Of a DNA stretch of 12,381 nt, positions 1-6,220 are shown piece by piece. Location: the NCBI GenBank assembly GCA_024763115.1, contig JANTGB010000035.1, positions 1-12,381 of the forward strand. Reading direction: 5' to 3'. Under the pieces are notes generated by a model, which ran no database searches, had not been told where the DNA came from, and worked only from the letters and a program-made list of their open reading frames with translations. The translations under genes were made by a program, and so were the position numbers. This stretch comes from Desulfobulbaceae bacterium. Lineage in GTDB: Bacteria > Desulfobacterota > Desulfobulbia > Desulfobulbales > SURF-16. Position 1 is the first letter of the stretch. Every line of letters begins with the position of its first letter.

Positions 1-11
1 CAGTGCCTTAG

Positions 12-215
12 ATTCGTTCGTTTGGGACTTCGAAGCATACTTGTGCTATTCGAGAAGGCCCAAACGGGCGAAGATTAGGTGCTGGTGAACGCTTACCCCT
101 AAGCAATGAATTTAAACGGTATTTTTTTGAAGAATCGAGCCGCCGTATTGAGTTACGTGGTTTGGGAAGACCAGGAAAAGTAAAAAATAAATATGGAAAT
201 GATAATTTTTCTTGA
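12..215 (+). other. Open frame without a visible start; possible 3' end of a broken gene
   Basis: One frame stays open from just after a TAG at 9-11 to a TGA at 213-215, about 67 codons, with no ATG start. The last 40 or so codons (from about 96) are rich in charged residues (SNEFKRYFFEESSRRIELRG and onward) and look more protein-like than random. The first part lies in repeat R1, which is clearly non-coding in its other copies. It could be the remnant of an upstream gene end carrying a repeat insertion, or chance. I do not recognise a family. Confidence 0.15.
15..100. repeat. Intergenic hairpin repeat, copy R1
   Basis: Arms 15-30 and 55-70 can pair over 16 positions with three mismatches, two of which would be G-U wobbles. 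The inner part (from 34, AGCATACTTGTGCTATTCG) matches the core of the copy at 6028 in 27 of 32 positions. A second shared block (77-95, AGGTGCTGGTGAACGCTTA) matches 6088-6106 in 17 of 19. These matches show that it belongs to the same dispersed family as the elements at 3876, 4017 and 6016. The left boundary may lie outside the window. No terminal repeat of the GTAACTGCTCAC type is seen here, so this copy may be partial. Confidence 0.6.
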
Positions 216-240
216 CTGAATTAGATAATCAGTTTATTTT
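212..240 (+). promoter_or_regulatory. Candidate sigma-70-type promoter of perR
   Basis: TTGACT at 212-217 (5 of 6 to TTGACA) is followed after 17 bases by TATTTT at 235-240 (4 of 6 to TATAAT). A start site would fall near 247, immediately before the PerR-box-like dyad at 250-264. The region is AT-rich, so chance matches are easy; spacing and position are the main support. Confidence 0.4.
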
Positions 241-249
241 AACAATTAA

Positions 250-264
250 GAATAATTATTATTT
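250..264. promoter_or_regulatory. PerR-box-like operator before perR
   Basis: The sequence GAATAATTATTATTT contains the full central part (ATAATNATTAT) of the PerR consensus TTATAATNATTATAA and matches 11 of its 14 fixed positions. It lies between the candidate promoter and the perR start codon, where bound repressor would block transcription. This suggests autoregulation. AT-rich background weakens the case. Confidence 0.4.
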
Positions 265-279
265 AGATTAGCATAATTT

Positions 280-726
280 ATGGAAAGCCCTGAACAAAAT
301 CAACAAAATTTTGATAAACTTAAGCAGCTCTGTGATAAGGCTGGAATTAAACTGACCCATCAACGCCTGGAAATTTTTAAAGAGTTGCTGGTTGCCAGGG
401 ATCATCCTTCGGCTGAGCTTATTCATATAAGACTCCAGGAGAGGATGCCTACCATTTCAATTGATACTGTTTATCGAACTTTAGCTACTTTTGACGAACT
501 TGGTATTGTTAAAAAATTGCATGTTGCAAATGAACGAACTCTGTTTGATTCGAATATGGATGTTCACCATCATTTTATTTGTAGCCGCTGTAAAAAGGTG
601 GCTGATCTTTATTGGCCTGATTTTGATAAAAGCACTTTGCCGGGCAATATATCTAAATTGGGCGAAGTTAACTCGCGGCATCTGGAATTGCACGGAGTAT
701 GCACTGAATGCTTAGGACTTAAGTAA
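280..726 (+). CDS. perR: PerR-type peroxide-responsive repressor (Fur family)
   Basis: A 148-residue Fur-family metalloregulator, normal length for the family. An N-terminal winged helix (about 1-85) carries the THQR segment (26-29) and the recognition-helix motif SIDTVYRTLATFDELGIV (60-77). The C-terminal part is the dimer and metal domain. All five regulatory-site ligands known from Bacillus subtilis PerR have equivalents: H42 in the HPSAE motif, D90 in LFD, H96 and H98 in HHHFIC, and D109 in KVADLY. The Asp in the last position is the residue that tends to mark PerR rather than Fur. Two CxxC pairs, C101/C104 and C141/C144, would hold the structural zinc. In PerR, Fe-catalysed oxidation of the His ligands releases DNA. 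Placement just before katA and a box-like dyad before each gene fit peroxide control. The start is the first ATG; no strong Shine-Dalgarno is visible. Base composition is more AT-rich than in the Bat genes. Confidence 0.88.
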   Translation: MESPEQNQQNFDKLKQLCDKAGIKLTHQRLEIFKELLVARDHPSAELIHIRLQERMPTISIDTVYRTLATFDELGIVKKLHVANERTLFDSNMDVHHHFICSRCKKVADLYWPDFDKSTLPGNISKLGEVNSRHLELHGVCTECLGLK

Positions 727-729
727 AAA

Positions 730-879
730 GTGACTGCTCACAGGGCACCGCATATTCGGAGTCGAAGTTTATGCCCTGTTTTTAAGGGTGCTTATCTCCG
801 CAATCAGCCCGGTTTACGTTTGACTAATACGCAGTACCGATCAGATGACGAAAATCTACGGCACCCTGTGAGCTGTCAC
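730..879. repeat. 150-bp inverted-repeat element R2 between perR and katA
   Basis: The ends are inverted repeats of 21 bases matching in 18 (left 730-750, beginning GTGACTGCTCACAGGGCACC; right 859-879). The interior contains CCGCAATCAGCCCGG (798-812), which is identical to the reverse complement of 4132-4146 in element R4, and the two elements align along much of their right halves in opposite orientation. It has no coding capacity. The structure is like a small non-autonomous transposon (MITE) or an ERIC-like intergenic palindrome. I saw no convincing target-site duplication. Confidence 0.75.
741..783 (+). terminator. Possible terminator of perR inside R2
   Basis: CAGGGCA (741-747) pairs perfectly with TGCCCTG (772-778), followed by TTTTT (779-783). 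The 24-base loop is long, so termination efficiency is doubtful. If real, the repeat element provides the 3' end of the perR transcript. Confidence 0.25.
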
Positions 880-941
880 CCTTAGACAATAAAAAGAGAG
901 ACAAACAGCGTATTTTCAGCGCATTTTTTTTGGTAATCAGG

Positions 942-956
942 TAAGAATAGTTCTTA
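942..956. promoter_or_regulatory. Dyad operator before katA, likely PerR target
   Basis: TAAGAATAGTTCTTA is a perfect dyad (6-base arms, 3-base centre) lying 50 bases before the katA start. It matches the B. subtilis PerR box in about 9 of 14 fixed positions, so it is a divergent box at best. A looser dyad, CTTATCTAATACTAATAAG (953-971), overlaps it. The position next to a PerR-type gene and a catalase is the main argument for the assignment. Confidence 0.4.
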
Positions 957-1005
957 TCTAATACTAATAAGAGTTAAGTAAAACTTTAATTTTTGAGGTG
1001 TAATA

Positions 1006-2454
1006 ATGACTGACAGGAAAAAATTAACCAATAACTCCGGGGCGCCGGTAGGTGATAACCAAAATGTTATGACGGCCGGTAAGCGAGGCCCGATGCTTTT
1101 GCAGGATGTATGGTTTCTGGAAAAACTGGCTCATTTTGATAGAGAAGTTATTCCTGAACGGCGTATGCATGCCAAGGGTTCCGGAGCATATGGCACTTTT
1201 ACCGTCACCCGGGATATAACTCGTTATACAAAAGCAAAAATTTTTTCTGAAGTTGGTAAAGAGACTGATCTTTTTTCCCGTTTTTCTACTGTTGCCGGTG
1301 AGAGAGGAGCTGCTGACGCTGAGCGGGATATTCGTGGATTTGCTCTTAAGTTCTATACCGAAGAAGGGAATTGGGATCTTGTTGGTAACAATACCCCTGT
1401 TTTTTTTCTGCGCGACCCTTTAAAGTTTCCAGATCTCAATCATGCCGTAAAGCGAGATCCGCGCACCAATATGCGCAGCGCGAAAAACAACTGGGATTTC
1501 TGGACTTCGCTGCCGGAGGCATTACACCAGGTAACCATTACCATGAGTGACCGAGGCATTCCGGCATCATATCGACACATGCATGGATTCGGCAGTCACA
1601 CATTTAGTTTTATCAATGCGGACAACGAGCGCTTCTGGGTTAAGTTTCATTTTCATACCAGGCAGGGCATAAAGAATCTGACTGATGCGGAAGCTGAGGC
1701 TGTTATTGGTAAATGCCGTGAAAGCCACCAGGAAGATCTGTATAATAGCATAGAAAAGGGAGATTTCCCACGCTGGACTATGTTTATTCAGGTTATGACT
1801 GAAAAAGAGGCGGCTGAGTGTCCGTACAATCCTTTTGATCTGACCAAGGTCTGGTATCATAAAGATTATCCCCTGATTGAAGTCGGTGAGCTGGAGCTGA
1901 ATCGTAACCCTGAAAATTATTTTGCCGAGGTGGAACAGTCAGCCTTCAACCCGGCTAATATCGTTCCGGGGATCGGTTTCTCGCCTGACAAGATGCTACA
2001 GGGACGACTTTTTTCTTATGGTGATGCCCAGCGTTATAGATTAGGCGTTAATCATCAGCAGATTCCGGTTAACGCACCTCGTTGTCCTTTTCACAACTAT
2101 CATCGTGACGGCGCAATGAGGGTTGACGGAAATCATGGTTCAACTATTAGTTACGAGCCGAACAGTTACGGGGAATGGCAGGAGCAGCCGGATGCAAATG
2201 AGCCGCCGCTAAACATTGAAGGAGCGGCAGATCACTGGAACCACCGGGAAGATGACGATTATTATACTCAGCCAGGTAAACTATTTCGGCTGATGAGTTC
2301 GGAGGAACAGCAATCTCTGTTCAGCAACACTGCCGGAGCTATGGGAAATGCCCCCAAAGAAATAAAACTGCGTCATATTGAGAACTGCATGAAGGCCGAT
2401 CCTGCCTATGGTAAGGGAGTTGCCGACGCACTCGGCATACCCTTGCCGGATTAA
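1006..2454 (+). CDS. katA: Monofunctional haem catalase, small-subunit type
   Basis: The product decomposes H2O2 to water and O2 in the cytoplasm, using haem b. It has 482 residues, typical of small-subunit (clade 3 type) catalases without the extra flavodoxin-like C-terminal domain of the large forms. The distal active site is in FDREVIPERRMHAKGSGAYG with catalytic His55. The Asn is in VGNNTPVFFLRD (N127/N128). The proximal haem ligand motif is RLFSYGDAQRYRLG, with Arg334 and ligand Tyr338. Other conserved stretches are SDRGIPASYRHMHGFGSHTF (181-200) and KFHFHTRQGIKNL (213-225). The start is firm: GAGGTG at 995-1000, five bases before the ATG. No signal peptide is present. It follows perR with a separate operator-like dyad, so it probably has its own peroxide-inducible promoter. 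A hairpin terminator follows. No active-site residue appears missing. Confidence 0.97.
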   Translation: MTDRKKLTNNSGAPVGDNQNVMTAGKRGPMLLQDVWFLEKLAHFDREVIPERRMHAKGSGAYGTFTVTRDITRYTKAKIFSEVGKETDLFSRFSTVAGERGAADAERDIRGFALKFYTEEGNWDLVGNNTPVFFLRDPLKFPDLNHAVKRDPRTNMRSAKNNWDFWTSLPEALHQVTITMSDRGIPASYRHMHGFGSHTFSFINADNERFWVKFHFHTRQGIKNLTDAEAEAVIGKCRESHQEDLYNSIEKGDFPRWTMFIQVMTEKEAAECPYNPFDLTKVWYHKDYPLIEVGELELNRNPENYFAEVEQSAFNPANIVPGIGFSPDKMLQGRLFSYGDAQRYRLGVNHQQIPVNAPRCPFHNYHRDGAMRVDGNHGSTISYEPNSYGEWQEQPDANEPPLNIEGAADHWNHREDDDYYTQPGKLFRLMSSEEQQSLFSNTAGAMGNAPKEIKLRHIENCMKADPAYGKGVADALGIPLPD

Positions 2455-2532
2455 CTGAAAATCATGAACTGGAAGATTTTATCATGGCATCATTAAAAAT
2501 TAGACTGTATTACAAATTTGTTTGAGATTAAT

Positions 2533-2570
2533 GGGAGCAACGAAGTTTTCGTTGTTCCCTAATTTTATTT
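2533..2570 (+). terminator. Rho-independent terminator-like hairpin after katA
   Basis: GGGAGCAACGAA (2533-2544) pairs with TTCGTTGTTCCC (2548-2559) over 12 positions with one G-U pair and a 3-base loop. It is followed by the T-rich tract TAATTTTATTT. It lies about 80 bases after the katA stop and has the expected form of an intrinsic terminator, though the T tract is interrupted. Confidence 0.65.
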
Positions 2571-2852
2571 GGAACTTTTTCATGATTAAAATTATCTACT
2601 TGGAACATATAGATTAGTCTGTTAATTTATTAGATTTTCGTTTCGAGATCAAGGCAGATGGAAAAAATTACCACAGGCATGTACGTGATATTTCAGGGAT
2701 AAATTTTTCCGTTTAACGCAGAGACCGGCTGAAAAGACATTAAGTCAACGGGCTCATAGATTAATAATGGCACGCTGTGCGCATCTTATACAGGCAAAGC
2801 TCCCTGACTGGAAATAAATAATAAACAGCCGGATCCCGCAAAGGAACCAACC
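2571..2852. other. Gene-free spacer before the Bat operon, with an 11-bp stem
   Basis: Together with the katA 3' end this is a spacer of about 400 bases without a credible gene. It holds a stem of GGAAAAAATTA (2660-2670) against TAAATTTTTCC (2700-2710), 10 of 11 paired, around a 29-base loop. The arms are AT-rich but the flanks (2645-2730) are not, which suggests a structured or repeated segment. A 14-codon open frame starts at 2658 inside it, without a ribosome binding site. A sigma-54-like site lies at 2768-2783. No element of the R1-R5 family was recognised here. Confidence 0.35.
2768..2783 (+). promoter_or_regulatory. Candidate sigma-54 (-24/-12) promoter of the Bat operon
   Basis: TGGCACG at 2768-2774 is an exact -24 element, and GC at 2781-2782 sits at the correct distance for the -12 element (TGGCACG-N4-TTGCA). 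The two T bases before the -12 GC are replaced by GC. It lies 70 bases before moxR, a sensible leader length. No activator site was identified. The match may be chance, since the same bases form a short GCAC/GTGC palindrome. Confidence 0.3.
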
Positions 2853-3842
2853 ATGACTATTGACGTGCAACAGTTAAATATCGAAGTCGAAAAGGAAGGA
2901 GTGCTGCTCCAGCGGATCAGGGCGGAAATCGGCAAGGTCATAATCGGTCAGCGTGAGCTGGTAGACAAGATGCTTATTGCGCTGCTTTGCAATAACCATG
3001 TCCTTCTTGAAGGGGTTCCCGGCCTGGCCAAGACCTTGACCATAAACACCCTGGCCCAGACCATCCATGCCTCGTTTCAGCGTATTCAGTTTACCCCGGA
3101 TCTGCTGCCCGGCGATCTGCTCGGCACCCTGATCTACAACCCGAAAAGCGGCGGATTCAGCACTCGAAAAGGGCCGATATTCGCCAATATTATCCTGGCC
3201 GACGAGATCAACCGGGCCCCGGCCAAGGTGCAGAGCGCCCTGCTTGAGGCCATGCAGGAACGTCAGGTAACAATCGGAGATGAGAGTTTTCCCCTGGAAG
3301 AACCTTTCATGGTGCTGGCCACCCAGAACCCTGTGGAACAGGAGGGAACCTATCCTCTGCCTGAGGCCCAGGTTGATCGCTTCATGTTCAAGCTGACCGT
3401 GGATTATCCGAGCTCCGAGGAAGAACAGCAGATTCTCCGCCGCCTGGCTTCCCCGGAAGATCAGCCCCAGGCCCAGCCATTGGTTGAGGCCGGTGACCTG
3501 AAGCGTCTCCGCCGGAAAACCGCATCAATCTACATGGATGAAAAAATCGAGCGTTATATAGTTGATCTGGTTGCCGCCACCCGTGATCCCGAGCGTTTTC
3601 AGCTTAACCTCAAGCATCTTATTCAATACGGCGGGTCGCCCCGTGCCTCCATTTTTCTGGCCTTGGGAGCCAAGGGTTGTGCCATGCTGGCAGGTCGGGG
3701 ATTTGTCACCCCACAGGACGTCAAGATCATTGCTCATGATGTCCTGCGCCACCGGGTTATTGTTACTTATGAGGCAGAGGCGGAAGAAAGAAATTCAGAG
3801 GAAATTGTCCAGCAAATTCTTGATACTGTTCCGGTTCCATGA
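2853..3842 (+). CDS. moxR: MoxR-family AAA+ ATPase
   Basis: This 329-residue cytoplasmic ATPase is of normal length for the MoxR/RavA-like AAA+ family, proposed to remodel or mature partner complexes, often with VWA proteins encoded nearby. Walker A is GVPGLAKT (54-61), Walker B is IILADEINRAP (113-123), sensor 1 is LATQNP (155-160), and the arginine-finger region is PEAQVDRF (170-177). The sensor 2 segment is GGSPRASIFLALGAKG near residue 260. The start has a good ribosome site, AAAGGA at 2840-2845, seven bases before the ATG. It is the first gene of the Bat operon; its usual direct neighbour (DUF58) follows only after a 346-base spacer filled with repeat elements, which is unusual because these genes normally abut. 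The substrate in this organism is unknown; the VWA proteins BatA and BatB and the DUF58 protein are the likely partners. Confidence 0.95.
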   Translation: MTIDVQQLNIEVEKEGVLLQRIRAEIGKVIIGQRELVDKMLIALLCNNHVLLEGVPGLAKTLTINTLAQTIHASFQRIQFTPDLLPGDLLGTLIYNPKSGGFSTRKGPIFANIILADEINRAPAKVQSALLEAMQERQVTIGDESFPLEEPFMVLATQNPVEQEGTYPLPEAQVDRFMFKLTVDYPSSEEEQQILRRLASPEDQPQAQPLVEAGDLKRLRRKTASIYMDEKIERYIVDLVAATRDPERFQLNLKHLIQYGGSPRASIFLALGAKGCAMLAGRGFVTPQDVKIIAHDVLRHRVIVTYEAEAEERNSEEIVQQILDTVPVP

Positions 3843-3875
3843 TTATCCATAAAAGAACAGGTTATAAATCTTGAC

Positions 3876-4009
3876 TGTAACTATTCGAGGTAAGCGAACG
3901 AAGTGAGACTCCGTGTGTGCTTTAGATGTGTTCGCTCAGGCCGGCGCAGCATAATATGCTATGTAAGACAGCCTGAGCGGACACAGGTGAAGTACGGCTG
4001 AATAGTTAC
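3876..4009. repeat. Intergenic hairpin element R3 after moxR
   Basis: The outer arms GTAACTATTC (3877-3886) and GAATAGTTAC (4000-4009) are perfect inverted repeats. Within them a 14-base stem (3928-3941 with 3971-3984, one G-U) encloses a smaller perfect dyad AGCATAATATGCT (3948-3960). The core aligns with those of R4 and R5 (TCAGG-CGGCGCAGCATA type). The 7-base sequence TCTTGAC lies on both sides (3869-3875 and 4010-4016), as expected of a target-site duplication. No gene is carried. Confidence 0.7.
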
Positions 4010-4016
4010 TCTTGAC

Positions 4017-4174
4017 GTAACTACTCACGGGGCAAGCGTCCTGAATTTGCTAACCCCTGTAATTGTAACTGCTTACAGGATGCCGGATATTTTCGTGATC
4101 AGGTCGGCGCAGCGTATTAGTCATACGTAAGCCGGGCTGATTGCGGAAAGAGTCGGTGTCTTGTGAGCAGTTAC
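4017..4174. repeat. Intergenic inverted-repeat element R4 before the DUF58 gene
   Basis: The arms 4065-4085 (beginning GTAACTGCTTACAGGATGCC) and 4154-4174 are inverted repeats matching in 17 of 21 positions. The interior is homologous to R2 in the opposite orientation, including an exact 15-base match (4132-4146 with 798-812). A third end-like sequence, GTAACTACTCAC at 4017-4028, may be the true left end; TTGAC occurs just outside both limits (4012-4016 and 4178-4182). The boundary is therefore either 4017 or 4065. Its right end lies 14 bases before the ATG of the DUF58 gene, so it occupies the expected regulatory region of that gene. Confidence 0.7.
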
Positions 4175-4188
4175 TTTTTGACTTTTGC

Positions 4189-5073
4189 ATGATTCCCAAA
4201 GAACTGGCAAAAAAAATTCGCTCCATCCAAATCCGCACCAGCAAAACAGTCAACAGCGTACTGGCCGGAGAATATGAGAGTGCCTTCAAGGGCCGGGGCA
4301 TGGAGTTTGACGAGGTGCGTGAATATCAGCCCGGTGACGATATCCGCACTATTGACTGGAATGTCACGGCCCGCACCGGCGTTCCCCATGTTAAACTGTA
4401 TGTCGAAGAGCGGGAGCTGACGGTTTTTTTTCTGGTTGATCTCTCCGCTTCCGGAGACTTTGCCGGAGTGGAGCGCACCAAAAACGAACTTGCTGCCGAA
4501 CTGACCGGGCTGCTGGCCTTTTCCGCCATTAAAAAAAATGACAAGGTGGGGATGATTGTATTCACCGATACCGTTGAAATATTTATTCCGCCTAAAAAGG
4601 GTATTTCCCATGTCCTGCGTCTGATCAGGGAAATTCTTTATTTTAAGCCCAGCCGACAAAAAACCGATATCAATATCGCCCTTGATTTTCTGGGCCGGGT
4701 GTTGCGCAAAAAGGCGGTAGTTTTTCTGATCTCAGATTTTATTGCCGATGATTTCAGTAAGCCCCTCCGGGTTCTGGCCAGGCGCCATGACCTGATTACC
4801 GTTTCCATAACCGATCCCCGTGAACGGGAACTGCCCGATGTCGGCCTGATTGAACTGGAAGACGCGGAAAGCGGCGAGACCATTCTTCTTGACTCAGGCA
4901 GTCGCGAGGTACGGCAGCGATACCGGCAGCTGGCAATCCAGCGTCACCGGGAGCTGAACTCTCTGTTCTCTTCAATGAATGTTGATCATATTTCTCTCCA
5001 GACTGATCAGGATTATGTTGTTGACCTGATAAGTTTTTTCAGGACCAGGGAAAGAAGGAGGCAGCATGGTTAA
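4189..5073 (+). CDS. DUF58-family protein of the MoxR/Bat system
   Basis: At 294 residues it has the usual length of the short DUF58 proteins found beside moxR. The DUF58 signature EYQPGDDIRTIDWNVTAR is at 45-62. It is followed by a von Willebrand A-like fold with a MIDAS-type DLSAS at 84-88, FTDT at 126-129 and ISDF at 181-184. No signal peptide or membrane segment is seen, so it should act in the cytoplasm, probably with MoxR. The ATG at 4189 is chosen because MIPKELAKKIRSIQIRT is the normal family N-terminus. The frame stays open upstream to a TTG at 4141, but those codons lie inside repeat R4. No good Shine-Dalgarno is visible before 4189, which is odd and may reflect the repeat insertion. 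Its last 8 bases overlap the next gene, implying coupled translation. The exact function is not known for the family. Confidence 0.9.
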   Translation: MIPKELAKKIRSIQIRTSKTVNSVLAGEYESAFKGRGMEFDEVREYQPGDDIRTIDWNVTARTGVPHVKLYVEERELTVFFLVDLSASGDFAGVERTKNELAAELTGLLAFSAIKKNDKVGMIVFTDTVEIFIPPKKGISHVLRLIREILYFKPSRQKTDINIALDFLGRVLRKKAVVFLISDFIADDFSKPLRVLARRHDLITVSITDPRERELPDVGLIELEDAESGETILLDSGSREVRQRYRQLAIQRHRELNSLFSSMNVDHISLQTDQDYVVDLISFFRTRERRRQHG

Positions 5074-6019
5074 ACGCTTGCCTTTTATTATCATGTTCTG
5101 CTGCTGCCTGTTGCTCGGCAGCTGCCGCAGCGCCCAAAAAAATATTGACCCAGACCGACATGACTCCGCCTTACAGCAGGAATTCAGCCAGGGAGAACTG
5201 ACGGTCAAGGTTGACATGAGCCGCATGGAAATGAACGTGGCCCAGCAGACTTTACTCCGGCTCACCGCCGTTGCCCCGGAAAAATTTCAGGTTGAACTAC
5301 CTGCTTTCATCGACAAGCTGGGTGATTTCAGCATCAGCAAATCTCTGCCTGTTCAGGCGCAATTAAAACATAACGCCCTGGTTCAGACGGCAAGTTGGAC
5401 TTTAGAGCCGTTTTTAAGCGGCATCTATATTGTTCCGGAAATGACAATCAGGGCCAGGTCGGACGACAAGGAATTTTCCGTAACTGTGCCGGAAATCCAG
5501 GTTAATGTCACTTCCCTGCTGGATGACGGGCCTGAGGTGGCCGACATAGCGCCCATGCTTCTGCCGGAGCCCGATTATTTATACTGGTATCTGGCAGGGG
5601 GAGTAATTCTTTCGGCAGCGGCCCTCTTTGCCTTTTACCGGTTCAAGCTGCGCAAGGAGCCGGAACCGCCGCCTCCTCCGCCGGTGGCGCCCCATGTTAT
5701 TGCAGTTCGCGCCCTGGATGACCTGTTGGCCCGCAATTTGCCGGAGCAGGGTAAAATAAAGGATTTTTATCTGGCTCTTTCCACGATTCTCCGCCGCTAT
5801 ATTGAAAACCGTTTTCAGTTACGGGCCGTGGAACAGACCACCGAGGAATTTTTTTTAAATCTTAATTCTTCGTCTCTGTTTAATTTTGAGCAGAAACAGC
5901 TACTGAAAAAATTCCTCGACAATTGTGATCTGGTTAAATTTGCCAAACACCAACCGGCAAAAGAAGAAATCGACAAGGCAATAACCTTTTGCCGTGAATT
6001 TATAAATAACAGCCGTTGA
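5066..6019 (+). CDS. Membrane-anchored lipoprotein with DUF4381-like C-terminal part
   Basis: The protein has 317 residues. The N-terminus MVKRLPFIIMFCCCLLLGSC is a signal peptide ending in a lipobox-like LGSC, with Cys20 as the probable lipidated residue. Residues 40-150 form a BatD-like beta-rich periplasmic region. One membrane segment lies at about 173-191, then a basic stretch and a Pro-rich linker (PEPPPPPPVAP, 199-209). The cytoplasmic tail, with ALDDLLARN, DFYLALSTILRRYIENRF and the TTEEFF motif (258-263), resembles DUF4381 proteins encoded between DUF58 and BatA genes. The lipobox plus a later membrane span is unusual, so the signal could instead be an uncleaved anchor. The start is strongly supported by AAGGAGG at 5055-5061, and it overlaps the DUF58 gene by 8 bases. 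The stop codon (6017-6019) lies in the left arm of repeat R5, so the last residues may differ from the ancestral ones. Confidence 0.8.
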   Translation: MVKRLPFIIMFCCCLLLGSCRSAQKNIDPDRHDSALQQEFSQGELTVKVDMSRMEMNVAQQTLLRLTAVAPEKFQVELPAFIDKLGDFSISKSLPVQAQLKHNALVQTASWTLEPFLSGIYIVPEMTIRARSDDKEFSVTVPEIQVNVTSLLDDGPEVADIAPMLLPEPDYLYWYLAGGVILSAAALFAFYRFKLRKEPEPPPPPPVAPHVIAVRALDDLLARNLPEQGKIKDFYLALSTILRRYIENRFQLRAVEQTTEEFFLNLNSSSLFNFEQKQLLKKFLDNCDLVKFAKHQPAKEEIDKAITFCREFINNSR

Positions 6020-6211
6020 GCCTGCGCAGCATACTGGTGCTATTCAAGCAGGCTCAAATGGACAATGAGGTAAGCGTAGACTTCGTGAGGTGCCGGCGAA
6101 CGCTTAGCAAAAATCTCCCGGAGTCTTTCAATGGTCGCTTGTCTGCGCCCTGTAACCAGTTACAATTACGGCTTTTAGCGAAATAAAGATGTTTATCCAG
6201 TGAGTAGTTAC
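6016..6211. repeat. Intergenic hairpin element R5 before batA
   Basis: The core stem TTGAGCCTGC (6016-6025) pairs perfectly with GCAGGCTCAA (6048-6057). The loop AGCATACTGGTGCTATTC matches R1. GAGGTAAGCG (6067-6076) is shared with R3, and 6088-6106 is shared with R1. CCCTGTAACCAGTTAC (6148-6163) corresponds, as a reverse complement, to the terminal repeat of R4 in 14 of 16 positions. GTGAGTAGTTAC (6200-6211) is the exact reverse complement of 4017-4028. The right boundary is therefore 6163 or 6211. No matching left terminal repeat is seen, because the left side is the 3' end of the preceding gene, whose TGA it contains. Confidence 0.65.
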
Positions 6212-6220
6212 CAACAGTCA

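Noticed and set aside
911..930. Terminator-like hairpin with T run before katA
   Set aside because: The stem is only three G-C pairs (GCG/CGC) around a nine-base loop; too weak to support.
2658..2702. 14-codon ORF (MEKITTGMYVIFQG) in the spacer before moxR
   Set aside because: No ribosome binding site, and it coincides with the palindromic stem, so it is more likely structure than coding.
3869..4182. CRISPR array
   Set aside because: The repeated units are diverged palindromes of over 100 bases in mixed orientation without regular spacers, and no cas genes are present.
4141..4188. Longer start (TTG 4141) for the DUF58 gene
   Set aside because: The extra 16 codons lie almost wholly inside repeat R4 and do not match the family N-terminus; ATG 4189 does.
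4171..4659. 162-codon antisense open frame over the DUF58 gene
   Set aside because: It fully overlaps a clear DUF58 coding sequence and shows no recognisable motif.
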